Of a DNA stretch of 64,000 nucleotides, positions 50,757 to 64,000 are shown piece after piece. Within the stretch, counting starts at the first letter, position 1. Each line of letters begins with the position of its first letter. Origin of the DNA: Amoebidium appalachense (taxonomy: Eukaryota > Ichthyosporea); contig CAVNZM010000003.1 in the NCBI GenBank assembly GCA_963693365.1, forward strand, positions 7,998,001 through 8,062,000, written 5' to 3'. A program made the translations under genes and the position numbers. The notes beneath the pieces were generated by a model. The model was not told the DNA's origin and ran no database searches. It saw nothing but the letters and a program-made list of their open reading frames with translations.

Positions 50757-51494
50757 TTACGACTAGCTCTGTTCTTAGACTAGCTAGGTGTGAATGATAT
50801 CTGCCTTTTTCAATTGTGTAGTGTGTAGTGAAATTTGCTGTTTTTGAGTACATCGTTTTACGATGATTGGTTGATTTGCCGGGTCGAAAACGCAAAATGC
50901 TAAGGTTTTTCTTTAGTCATTATAGTTAATGATATGAATGATCCCGTTGATTTTCTTGAGATTAAATTCGGCGTGCACGTATGCATATTTGGCTAATACA
51001 CGAATAATTATAACTAGATGAATTCAATATTTGCGAATACTTAATGCATTGAATGGTGAAACGTTCAAATGTAGCCATCAACCCTATACTATTATGATAA
51101 CTTGATATCTATAACCAATTTGCATTGAATGCCTCCCATGTCGATTTACGCTTTTAATGTATAATCCTTGTTTTCCTTGACTAGATCAAGACTAAGCTTT
51201 CTTCCACGAATGTTGTAACAATACCGCACCATTAATTATTTAAAGATAAAGCGCTCTGAGCCACAAATCATTAAAGAAATTCCTTCTAACAGCCTGGTCG
51301 AGCGGAAGTGAACTATTTTGAAGTGTAAAATACTGGCTTGTATGTCGTTGCATGAAAGGCAAACACATTGCCACAGAGTTGGGATACCCCCCCCGCCCCC
51401 CCCCCCCACCCCCCACCCCCTCCCCCCCCCCCCACACACACACGCACACACGCGCGCGCGCACACACACACGCACAAGCACACACACACGAACG

Positions 51495-51541
<47 letters not shown>

Positions 51542-51617
51542 ATACACACAAACACATGCACACTCGCACATGCACACTAGCACGCACACTCAACGCAAAC
51601 ACACATGCGCACACGCA

Positions 51618-51661
<44 letters not shown>

Positions 51662-51868
51662 AGTGCGCGCACACACACACACGCGCGGGCACGTGCGCGC
51701 GCGCGTACGCACAGACATATACGTGTTTGCTCCTGCCCCACTACCACCTTTCTCCTCCTCCCAGCACGGGGAGACAAAACTCGCACATGAACCTGAGTCA
51801 GAACCTCCCACCCCACGTGCACACGGATACACACAGACCCACACACACGCGTTTGCGTGCGTGTGCAC

Positions 51869-51899
<31 letters not shown>

Positions 51900-52016
51900 C
51901 CACACACACACTCATACACATACACGTACACACTACACTACACGCACACGCACACGCACTAAACTCACCCACCCACCCAAGCACACACACACACACATCA
52001 TCTACACTACACGCAC

Positions 52017-52053
<37 letters not shown>

Positions 52054-53368
52054 CGCTACACCCACCCACCCACCCATTGGCAAACACACACGCATACACA
52101 CACACACACACGTACACGCACGCACACCCACACACATGGACTACACCACCCACCCACCCACCCAAACACACACCCACACACACACGCATACACACACACA
52201 CACACAAACACATCTGCCCACATGCCCTCCTGCATCCTTACTCCACCCTGCCAGCCACGGCCGGGACCCCGACACCCAATCACCATGGCCATGCCCCCCC
52301 CCCCTCCCCCCCCCCCCCCCCCCCCCCCCTCCCCCCCCCCCCCCCCCCCCCCCCCGGCCGCTCCCCGCACCCCCCCTTAAACCCATTTCCAATCAAGGCA
52401 GATGCCCACTCCACACACTCCACAAAGCCTCCTTGCACACCACACACACACACACCAACATGCACCGCCACCACTTTCCTCCACCCGTCCCACAGATGTC
52501 CTTTCAACCACTTTACCATTCCCCATCTTTTCCCTTCAATGTTTCGGAATGCCCCAAATCAATCACGTGCACACATCTCCTTGCACTGGCCTTACAGTGG
52601 ATTCCCCTCAATACTCCCTCCCCCCTTCCACACACACACACACACTCACAAACACATCGTCAACCGTTTGATGAAGGGGGGGAGGGGGGGGGGGGGGGGG
52701 GGGGGGGATTCTGGAGGATGCCAAGGGGGATTCGAAAGTCCCACTTTCTGCTCCCCCCTCTCCCCCCTCCCCTCCCCCGGTATGTCGATACGGGGGTTTT
52801 GGGGGGGACAGTATGTCGACTTTCATCAATTGAAGCAGCTATTATCACATCTACGTGTTAAATCATACTTAGAGCAGTTACTAAGTTTGACCATTCAACA
52901 CAAAAACGTGGTGAAAACGCCCTTGACATGTCACATTAACCTCCGATCAGTATACTACAAAAAACTACTGATTAGCCCTTGTGCTGCGGTCGAAAATTCC
53001 CTGACCCCCCCTTGGGGGGGGGGTCACGCACGCACACACACACACACACACGCACACACACACCGTGCGTGTGTGCATGTGCGTGTGCGTGGAGGCGGGG
53101 TGGGCCCGGTGGAGGGGCCCTGGATTGGGGGGGGGGGGGGGGGGGGGAGGGGGGGGGGGGGGGGGAGAGAGACGGCGTGGGGCCCAAGCCCCCGTAGTAC
53201 CTGCCGATCATACGCCGATTATTTATCACTTAAAATTCAACACAAAGTGCTTGATAAAAGGAATAAGCCCATTGGATATCCACAAATACTGTCTGAACAT
53301 ATTTATTTTTATTGCAAGCAGTTTGTCAACTTGGAGGAATAAGTCCTAATACTTGGTGATTCAACGAG

Positions 53369-53399
<31 letters not shown>

Positions 53400-53759
53400 A
53401 CCACCACCACTCCCCCCCAAACGCCACCACCACGGTAACCACTGCCACCACCCATAGGGCAAAAAAAAAAAAAAAGGAAAAAAAAATAATAATAAAAATG
53501 CTAAGCTCACTAATCTGTGTGCATGCTACGGATACCCTTTACAGCTTCAAAGGTCTTGCTTTGTGCCACCCATAATAACCATGTGCACGTGTGTTTCGGT
53601 AATCGAATTCAACCTATCCGAGTGGGTAGGAAGCTGCCGAATTTTTCGCGTGCATGGATGCATTTAATCCTAAGACCCAAATCAATTTTGCATCCATATT
53701 TTAAGGCTAATGTACACGTTACAACGCTGCATTCCTTCACACAGCACATTATTATATTA
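50757..53759. repeat. AT-rich 3' flank then CA-rich and poly(C/G) region
   Basis: 50757-51240 is AT-rich 3' flank of the protease gene. 51390-52220 is mostly CA/CG dinucleotide array with C tracts, followed by C tracts at 52287-52355 and G tracts at 52681-52707 and 53128-53164, C tract 53370-53399. Two short segments, about 52860-52975 and 53215-53342, share a translated piece ending LSLxIQHK, possibly a duplicated exon-like fragment, but no gene could be assembled. Confidence 0.6.
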
Positions 53760-53932
53760 TCATAAAGAGCGCGAATTAATTGGTAATAAAAAAACAGGAA
53801 CCGGTAAATTAGCAGGCACATCAAATGTATTCCACTTAACCGTTTCTACGCCAGGACAGTTACCCGGCGCAATGTCTGGTTTTCCGGTATAGAATTTCAC
53901 ACCCTGCTCCTTCCAGTCCGCCAGCAGCGATT
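53760..53932 (-). CDS. Probable last exon of an unrecognised minus-strand gene
   Basis: An acceptor (gttgtctctttgcag, pyrimidine-rich) precedes an open stretch starting in phase 1 with SLLADWKEQGVKFYTGKPDI and ending ...VFLLPINSRSL and TGA at 53760. Amino-acid composition looks like real protein, and the splice acceptor is the best-formed in this part. I do not recognise the family. Upstream exons were not found; a nearby open piece (54195-54066, ...KYVSWENTVALHEHLF stop) cannot be joined to it because it ends in a stop. Confidence 0.42.
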
Positions 53933-54460
53933 CTGCAAAGAGACAACTTTCGGTTAACCCCATGCACGATTAACTGGATTCCCCCCCCCCCACACACACA
54001 CACGCGCGTTCCTGATTCCTAGACTCCCCCCCCCCCCCCCCCTGAAAACTAAGTAACTTAAAACATTAGAACAGGTGCTCGTGTAATGCCACGGTATTCT
54101 CCCAAGACACGTATTTATATGCAATAGTTGCTTTCTGTGACGAGACTTCTAGTGTAAGGCAAGAAACTTCAGGTTTTCCAAACCACAAGGACCCCCCCCC
54201 CCCCCCCCCCCCCCCTTTCCTCGGGCGCCCCGCCCCCCCCCCCCACGTGCCCACACCTTTTTCCCATCTCCTCGACTCCATAATCATGCATGTGGTACGT
54301 TTCCCATCTCGATTGTGTTCGAAAAAACAAAATATGTTGGTTTGCATCATATGCAGTACCCAACCGTAAAAAAAAAACTTTACCCACGCGGGGAGGTGGG
54401 AAGAAGCGGAAGAACAGGAAGTGTGTGTGTGTGTTGGGGGGGGGGGGGGGGGGGGGGGGG

Positions 54461-54575
54461 GTTTAATGCGTCCAAGAGCACGACACACTCATTGACAATG
54501 GACAACACAATGCAGAGTGGCAAACTACACCTAAAGGGTATGCGTAAAAAGCAGAGCCCATCCTTCGGGCAGGGC
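54461..54575 (-). repeat. Short poly(C)-bordered element, copy downstream of the RING gene
   Basis: In sense: ggatgggctctgctttttac then gcataccctttaggtgtagt ... ctctgcattgtgttgtcc ... ggacgcattaaacc, with C tracts on both sides. Same orientation as both neighbouring minus-strand genes. Confidence 0.75.
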
Positions 54576-54778
54576 GAGGGGGGGGGGGGGGGGGGGGGGG
54601 GGGCTAAGTCTTCCACAATAACCGAGTTTCGAACCGTTCACCTTGTGGACGGAACCCAACTCACATACTACTTCACTTGAACATGGGTGGGTCACCCGGA
54701 TTTGTGTGTGAGGGCGCGCCCGTGCGCGCGTGCGTGTGGTGGTGGTGGTTGGTGGTGGGTGGGTGGGTGGGTGGGTGG

Positions 54779-54827
<49 letters not shown>

Positions 54828-54888
54828 TGGGAGTACAAACCTGACGTATTGTTGGAACCCAGCCTAAAGCAGATCGTAGTCATTGCTC

Positions 54889-58701
<3,813 letters not shown>

Positions 58702-59758
58702 ATTGTCTGTTTCTCACTTATTGCAACAACCGTTGAAAGCGTATGCCCACAAATATACATGGAAAAGGGGTTCGCAAAGAGCTTTCTCATAAAAAATTTC
58801 CCGTTAAAGCGTGAGCTGAAGAAGGGTTTGGAAAGTTTGCTCTGCTCTGTTGCTGCCAACGTGAACTCATGCATGCCCAGTTTCCTTCGGTTCACACAAA
58901 CATTACCCGTGCCACCCCTAACCTCTACACCTTTGCACTCAACACGGTTGTCTATTGGCAAAGCGCTGTTGCTAAAGACATAAAATGCGTGTGCATCTCT
59001 TGTTCTCTGCAATTTCAGACTAATCTGTATAGTATATATTTATGATTAGCTCGAGTTTCGACTACAAGCATATTCTACATGCATATATGTATCGAGCTCA
59101 TACTTACAGTAGTAGTCATGTGTGGCTGAGGGGCCCGGGCCCCGCGCCCGGGGTCGGCGGCACCAACGGTCATTGGGCAGATTTGAAAAGTGCGCGCCAA
59201 AATGATTCTATAAATAGGCCTTTTTGAAAAGACGGCCCAGGCCGTTGGAACTGGCGCCGGTTTATGTGTGGGGCAATTAGTCCAGTGCCATGGCCATTCT
59301 ATGTTATTGTTGTGTTTATATGAGCATGCCGTATTGTATGTCATTGCTGTGGAAAAGGCAGGCACAACATGCTGCAAATGTAAATGTGGCATTTGGACTT
59401 GTACTTGTGTGTGCATGATCTGTGTTAGTTAGATGTACAGATAGACGGGTTCTTCATGTGGATGACCTGTGGCGGGCAGCGATAGTGATGATGTACCCGC
59501 AGCGGCAGCCGCTGTTGAAACTACTGTTGCAGTGTGTTCGGGCGGGGCATTTTTATAAAATGTACCGCGGGATGCTAATTTAGCTGGATCACCCCTAGGG
59601 GTTTACACACTTTTTATTGCGTGGACATTGCCGGAGGCCCAGCCACATTCGACGGCCTACTGCGTTTTCCAGCACAGCCAATCAAATGCAGCCAGTGACA
59701 TATGTACATGCTAGGCAACAATGAGCGCCATCGTAGGATCTGACACCCCTATTACATA
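58702..59758. other. Spacer between the RING gene and the non-LTR element
   Basis: 5' flank of the RING gene and, on the right, the 3' untranslated part of the retrotransposon. No gene recognised; no long G/C tract. Confidence 0.45.
59613..59618 (-). promoter_or_regulatory. Candidate poly(A) signal of the non-LTR element
   Basis: AATAAA on the minus strand about 140 bp after the ORF2 stop. The true 3' end was not located; no poly(A) tail or target duplication is obvious. Confidence 0.35.
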
Positions 59759-62700
59759 TTATGGGTAAGCAGATGCTAGCATCGGTAGCTCCGACAGAAA
59801 GTTAAGGCACCGGATCACAATATCATACTGTGCAGCATTAATAAGGTGATCTAGGATAGTCATCTTAAAACGGATATATTGAGGAAGAGATGAAGAAAAG
59901 AGAATAAAACCGCCAATAACCTCCGGTTCTAATACATTAGCTAACAGGTTGCATTTATTGATAGATATGCAGCCGCGAGTAAACCGCCCCCCACACATAT
60001 TACACATACGAGCAGGAGACACCAGAAACCGATTACACCGCCAAGCCATAATCATCTTTGCGTTTTTACACCACACCACATTACGAATAAACGAATCTAT
60101 GTATGAACGAGACTCTCTAACCGTATCCGCCATATAGGCTACTAGTAGTTGGTGTTTGTGCGGTCCTAACACCGGAAGGGACTCAACACGTAGAGTAAAA
60201 AGATATCTATCAGCCATAGACTTGAAACTATTCATATTCACACTATGATCTAGCCGTACCTCCGGGGGGGTCGCCAGCCATTCCACATAGCGCTCGGCAA
60301 TGGGCAGAGACGATGGGGAAGGGAAGAGGTACAGGGGCGAATCCGGCGGGGATGCGTGTAGCCGGAAGAGCGGGTGGTCCGGGGCACAAGCGGACAGGCG
60401 GGTGATGTGCTCGTGAAATTTAAGGGCTAATTCGTGTACGCGTTGTGATGGTGGTGTGAGTGCGTAGAGAGAATCAAAAAGGCGTCTAGGGATAGGTGTG
60501 GAAAGACCAGTGAGAAACATACAACAAGTTGTGTAATGGAAATCATCTAATGATTTGAGGACATTAGTAACAGTATCAGGGGGTGCCATAGCTAGTAAGG
60601 GCAACCCGTATTCCGACAAAGGGCGAATATATGTGCGAAATATACTAAGACGATTGTATAGGTGGACAGTATGAGAAAGAGAAGCAAGATACACATCCCG
60701 AAATAACCGAAGACACCTGCCTGCACTCTCCACCCGACGGTCGATCATCCGTTTGAAACATATGCCCCATTCGTCCACCGGAATCCCCAAATACTTGTAT
60801 TCGATTGGGCGAGGGAGGGGACTGCCGAAAATACAAACGTCGTCCCATGCCGGTATCGATTTTGATAAAAGGGCACACTTTTTGACATTAATCTGCATAT
60901 CGTTGCGCTGGCACCAATGTTCAACCACACGAATGTATTGCCGTAGTTCGAGAGGATCGGATGACATAAGCACAATATCGTCGGCAAAAAAGAGGGCGGG
61001 AGGAGCCTGGGATGGCAACCCCCCGTCAATTTGTGCCGCAGAAAGAGTGTCGGCTAAATCATCAATATACAGGTTGAAAAGAAGAGGACTTAGCAGGGAC
61101 CCTAGAAGTACCCCGCGCGTGCGGGTAAACCCTGGGGATAGCCGCCCATTAACCACCGCTCGTCCGCGTGTAAACGTAAACATAGCTTCCAGTAGCCGAC
61201 CCATTTGGAATGGGACACCGCGAGTGGCTAACTTGGCCCACAGGCGAGGGAGGTCGACCGTGTCGTACGCGTTCTTAAAATCGATAAATACGAGGTGCTC
61301 GGTATCACTTTGAGTTGCATTATGTAGAGTGAGGATTTGTGCGTAACATGAGTGTCGATGCCGAAACGCCGCCTGAAGAGGGCTCAGCTGGGAAGCCTGC
61401 TTAAGGGTGGGGTTACGGGAAAAGGCCTGTAAAAGGCCACTTTCGAATAATCGGCGAAAAACGGACGTAAGGGTGATAGGGCGAAATTCGTGGATGGGAC
61501 CCTGTGCAACCGTTTTCTTGATGGGAAACACTAAGGTGGCTAGCCACTCCGAGGGCACTTTACCGACATCAGAATACCAGCTAAACAACTCGCTAAGAAT
61601 ACATGTAAGTGGTGGCGGCGGGCCACGCTTTTCGTCTTTCTCGGGTCGGGGTGGGATGAGTACCTTAAGTAGTGCCATAGGGATGCCGTCCGGCCCGCAC
61701 GCTTTGCGGGACGGGTAACGGGAGACTAACTGCCATACCGCATCTGGGGTAAAAAGTTCCCCCAATTCCGCCCCAAACTCAGCCGGCCCCGCTGGCCACG
61801 CCGTGTGTGGTGGTGGTGGTGTGTCGGAGGGTGGAACAAAAACAGGAGGGGGCGCCTGCCCCAGGTCCGTGGCCATACATGTCGGGTTACGTTTAAACAG
61901 GGTGCCGTAAAAGGAATCGGTTGCAGATTCCGGGTCGGATGACGGGTCGGCCGTTATTCGAATCGAATGATCGCCGCGATCAATCTTCCGAATATTACCC
62001 AATAGCATGTGATACGGTAGAGGCTTACGTAAGGCAGCCTCCGCTCGAGGGCCGCGAGTGTGTGTAGTTCGTGCTTGTGGGTAAACTTGGGCACCTAAAC
62101 AGGCATATTCACCTATGTCCCACAAGGTTTCTCGTACTGTAGACCAGACGCTATCGATGAAGGTCTGGTCGGTGCGTAGTGGGGTTTGGCGTCCATCACG
62201 CACAAGCGATAATAGACTCGGTTGCACCGTCTCGAAAAAGAAGCGAGTGTCTGCTTGGCCGCGCTGGCTTTTAAGTTCGCGTACGTTAAGTCTGTAAGTG
62301 TGTTGTGGTGACGGCGTAGAACGGCTAAGTGTAGTGCGAAAGACTATAGGTAGGTGGTCTGACGGTGGGGGGTGTAGGTTGTGGTGTATGTGTAAGGTGC
62401 AAGGACCAGAGGCTGCCCCCCAGTCCGTGCGGTGTTCTTGTACTACAGATGGAAGAGTAAGGCGTAAGGCTGTAACAAAAGTGTGAAAGGTTGGCGTGCG
62501 TGGGTGGTTGGGTTTAAGTAGGGCCTGTGGGTGGCCGTGTAGGGGGTGTGGGGTGGTAGTTAGCGGGCTATTAAAGTCTCCTAACACTAGTGTGGGGTTA
62601 TGTGGGGCGATGGTGTTAAGCTCGTGTTTAAGTGCTAGAAGTGGAAGGCTAGGTGGAAAATAAACAAAAGTGCATATATGGCCACAAACTGAGATGGTGA

Positions 62701-62962
62701 GTGTGTGTATTGTACGTGCTATAACTGAACAGTGGTTAACAAAGTGGTAGGCGGCGATGAACACTATGCCGGAGTGAGGCTTGTGGCCCACAGGCTGAGT
62801 AGACTCGCCGACGAGCCGTCCAGACCGACGGAGTGTGGCGTGGTCTCGCCACCACGTTTCTGCGACAACAATAAACGGGAACTCCTGTTGGGGTAACGAA
62901 AGAAGAAACTGTGCTTTACTCTTATTTAGACTACGAGCATTCCAGAAAAGAAAGGAGAGCAT
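59759..62962 (-). CDS. LINE ORF2: AP endonuclease - reverse transcriptase
   Basis: 1067 residues from the ATG at 62962, two bases after the ORF1 stop. Residues 1-215 are an EEP/APE endonuclease with FWNARSLNK, the catalytic Glu in VAETWW, LVLGDFNSP and SDHLPIVF (about residue 200), which nicks target DNA. Residues about 430-720 are the reverse transcriptase: FRPITLTSVFRRLFE, QAAFRHRHSC, FIDFKNAYDTVD, GVLLGSLLSPLLFNLYIDDL and the active site FADDIVLM (about 657), then YKYLGIPVD. A thumb-like region follows, and a Cys/His cluster (CNMCGGRFTRGCISINKC) lies near residue 985. No RNase H is seen. All key catalytic residues are present and there is no internal stop, so the protein looks functional. 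It ends ...LASAYP, TAA. Confidence 0.93.
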   Translation of the reverse strand: MLSFLFWNARSLNKSKAQFLLSLPQQEFPFIVVAETWWRDHATLRRSGRLVGESTQPVGHKPHSGIVFIAAYHFVNHCSVIARTIHTLTISVCGHICTFVYFPPSLPLLALKHELNTIAPHNPTLVLGDFNSPLTTTPHPLHGHPQALLKPNHPRTPTFHTFVTALRLTLPSVVQEHRTDWGAASGPCTLHIHHNLHPPPSDHLPIVFRTTLSRSTPSPQHTYRLNVRELKSQRGQADTRFFFETVQPSLLSLVRDGRQTPLRTDQTFIDSVWSTVRETLWDIGEYACLGAQVYPQARTTHTRGPRAEAALRKPLPYHMLLGNIRKIDRGDHSIRITADPSSDPESATDSFYGTLFKRNPTCMATDLGQAPPPVFVPPSDTPPPPHTAWPAGPAEFGAELGELFTPDAVWQLVSRYPSRKACGPDGIPMALLKVLIPPRPEKDEKRGPPPPLTCILSELFSWYSDVGKVPSEWLATLVFPIKKTVAQGPIHEFRPITLTSVFRRLFESGLLQAFSRNPTLKQASQLSPLQAAFRHRHSCYAQILTLHNATQSDTEHLVFIDFKNAYDTVDLPRLWAKLATRGVPFQMGRLLEAMFTFTRGRAVVNGRLSPGFTRTRGVLLGSLLSPLLFNLYIDDLADTLSAAQIDGGLPSQAPPALFFADDIVLMSSDPLELRQYIRVVEHWCQRNDMQINVKKCALLSKSIPAWDDVCIFGSPLPRPIEYKYLGIPVDEWGICFKRMIDRRVESAGRCLRLFRDVYLASLSHTVHLYNRLSIFRTYIRPLSEYGLPLLAMAPPDTVTNVLKSLDDFHYTTCCMFLTGLSTPIPRRLFDSLYALTPPSQRVHELALKFHEHITRLSACAPDHPLFRLHASPPDSPLYLFPSPSSLPIAERYVEWLATPPEVRLDHSVNMNSFKSMADRYLFTLRVESLPVLGPHKHQLLVAYMADTVRESRSYIDSFIRNVVWCKNAKMIMAWRCNRFLVSPARMCNMCGGRFTRGCISINKCNLLANVLEPEVIGGFILFSSSLPQYIRFKMTILDHLINAAQYDIVIRCLNFLSELPMLASAYP

Positions 62963-62964
62963 GC

Positions 62965-64000
62965 TTACTGGGAGTTGGCTGGTGCGGCGGTGGGGTCGTA
63001 GGGCTTGCTGAAGACCTGCACGTGCTGAGCCTCCCAGTAGGCACGCACCTCAGCTGCTGTTTTGGCCCGGCTGTCGTGTGCCGGGTAAAGTGTGGCTGCC
63101 TTGACAGCCCATGCATGGGCGTTGGCCATTCTTGCAAGCACCCGGCGTTGCCAAGAGGCCCGGGCAGCGGCCTCTGCATCAACACGGTTAAGTGTGGTGT
63201 TGTAGGGAGCCGTAGGATCGAAGTCTGCGAGAAAGGTGGCGTCGGTAGCACGTTGGATGATGTTTATGAGGGTATCACGGTAGCCGGCACGCACAATGAA
63301 CACTGGGTAGCGACGGCCAATGAAGAGCATGTCGGGAATCATTCGGTTGAGGACACCGAGGGTGTAAAGACGGTCACGCATGGTGCTGATGTTGGCCGGC
63401 ACCAAGGTGAAGGCTGCAGTGGTCAACTCGGACTCGTCGGTACCCTGAGGGGCAGGGTCAGACGCCACCCGAGGGCGGCGGGTTGGGTGCAGTGCTGACG
63501 CTGCGGCAAGGGCTGCCAAAGCCTGGGTAGCCCCGTGGGTCTGGGCCACCGACTCGGCATACGTTTTGACTTTCTCGGACACGTACACGGTCTTGGCGTC
63601 CACCGTAGTGCGGTACACCTTAGGATTCGTTGTGGGTATGAACTTGGGAGACCCCGGGGGGGTGGGTAACCCATCGGGGGTTGCCTGTGCTGCAGGGGCC
63701 GGGCCCGCGTGGGCAGGGCCGGTGGGGGTTGCCCGGTCAGCTTCCAGCTGCCGTAAGCGCGTCTCCATTTGCTGAACAAGGAGGTCTGTGTGGTCCTGTT
63801 TGGCTTTATACTCAGCTACTTGGGTTGTTAAGTCGGAGACTTGGGTGCGGAGCTGCTCATGATGCGCCATAAGTTTGAGCACGGCTTTCCTAGCCTTCTC
63901 GGGTATCAAGTGCAGTTGTTCTTTCGAAATAAAACTACTTGCTGGCGGCACGGCCGGTGGCGCTTTAACCTCGGGAAAGGGAACCTGTTCCGCTCGGCTC
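62965..64000 (-). CDS. LINE ORF1 (partial at 5' end)
   Basis: Open from the window edge to TAA at 62967-62965; no ATG is visible, so the start is outside. It begins with a predicted coiled coil (LRTQVSDLTTQVAEYKAKQD, TRLRQLEADR), followed by an Ala/Pro/Gly-rich linker and a basic, Ala-rich C-terminal region (TMRDRLYTLGVLNRMIPDML). No zinc knuckle is seen. LINE ORF1 proteins bind element RNA and trimerise through such coiled coils, so an RNA-chaperone role is likely by position. The frame is shifted relative to ORF2. Confidence 0.8.
   Translation of the reverse strand, partial: SRAEQVPFPEVKAPPAVPPASSFISKEQLHLIPEKARKAVLKLMAHHEQLRTQVSDLTTQVAEYKAKQDHTDLLVQQMETRLRQLEADRATPTGPAHAGPAPAAQATPDGLPTPPGSPKFIPTTNPKVYRTTVDAKTVYVSEKVKTYAESVAQTHGATQALAALAAASALHPTRRPRVASDPAPQGTDESELTTAAFTLVPANISTMRDRLYTLGVLNRMIPDMLFIGRRYPVFIVRAGYRDTLINIIQRATDATFLADFDPTAPYNTTLNRVDAEAAARASWQRRVLARMANAHAWAVKAATLYPAHDSRAKTAAEVRAYWEAQHVQVFSKPYDPTAAPANSQ

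Larger units (their letters stand above)
59759..64000 (-). mobile_element. Non-LTR (LINE-type) retrotransposon, 5' part outside the window
   Basis: Two ORFs on the minus strand in ORF1-ORF2 order, with an apurinic-type endonuclease and a reverse transcriptase in ORF2. Both frames are intact as far as visible, so the copy may be recent. Clade is not assigned; two-ORF layout with AP endonuclease and C-terminal Cys/His cluster would suit a CR1/Jockey/L1-like group. Confidence 0.88.

Overview
The window is eukaryotic nuclear DNA. Protein-coding genes are split into short exons (47-273 bp) with GT-AG (once GC-AG) junctions. Introns and spacers are packed with poly(G)/poly(C) tracts (one run of 59 G), long (CA)n/(GT)n and (CT)n/(GA)n arrays, and transposons. 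Housekeeping exon structure, a THAP/P-type DNA transposon, an LTR element and a non-LTR element fit a large, intron-rich protist (a unicellular holozoan such as an ichthyosporean, or an alga, would be compatible). The sequence alone does not fix the lineage.

Layout, left to right. 1-66 is the 3' end of a plus-strand gene. 2861-4145 is a frame-broken F-box/LRR gene (minus). 6.2-10.9 kb holds inverted repeat arms, long GT/CT arrays and a small secreted Cys-rich protein gene (minus, 8514-9273, one frameshift). 12440-19099 is a complete seven-exon PSMD9/Nas2 proteasome-assembly chaperone gene (plus). 22423-23956 is a two-exon secreted EF-hand / Asn-rich / B-lectin gene (minus). 26294-35545 is a P-superfamily DNA transposon with matching 36-bp terminal inverted repeats and an 8-bp target duplication. 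Its THAP-transposase gene is split by a young LTR retrotransposon (26867-31700) with 481-bp LTRs and its own 5-bp target duplication. 37245-45729 is a ten-exon L-threonine 3-dehydrogenase gene (minus) with one extra base in a C5/G5 run of exon 1. 45.9-48.7 kb carries diverged dispersed repeats, a 44-bp perfect palindrome and a 105-bp tandem duplication. 49323-50756 is an intronless secreted trypsin-like protease with a Thr-rich stalk and hevein-like Cys-rich tail (plus). 53760-53932 looks like the last exon of an unrecognised minus-strand gene. 54889-58701 is a five-exon RING-finger gene (minus). 59759-64000 is a non-LTR retrotransposon (minus) with intact endonuclease/reverse-transcriptase ORF2 and the 3' part of ORF1, running off the right edge.

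The genes do not form an operon or an obvious pathway: proteasome assembly (PSMD9), a possible ubiquitin ligase (RING), a former F-box adaptor, amino-acid catabolism (TDH) and three secreted proteins. The most unusual signals are: (i) a family of about 100-bp elements, each bordered by poly(C) on the sense strand; every copy seen is in the sense direction of the gene it sits in or between, mostly inside introns of TDH and PSMD9; (ii) 3' splice sites formed directly by (CA)n arrays; (iii) the nested P/LTR element with both target duplications preserved. The ORFs of poly-Cys/Val, poly-His/Thr, poly-Pro and poly-Gly type across the window are translations of simple repeats and are not annotated as genes.
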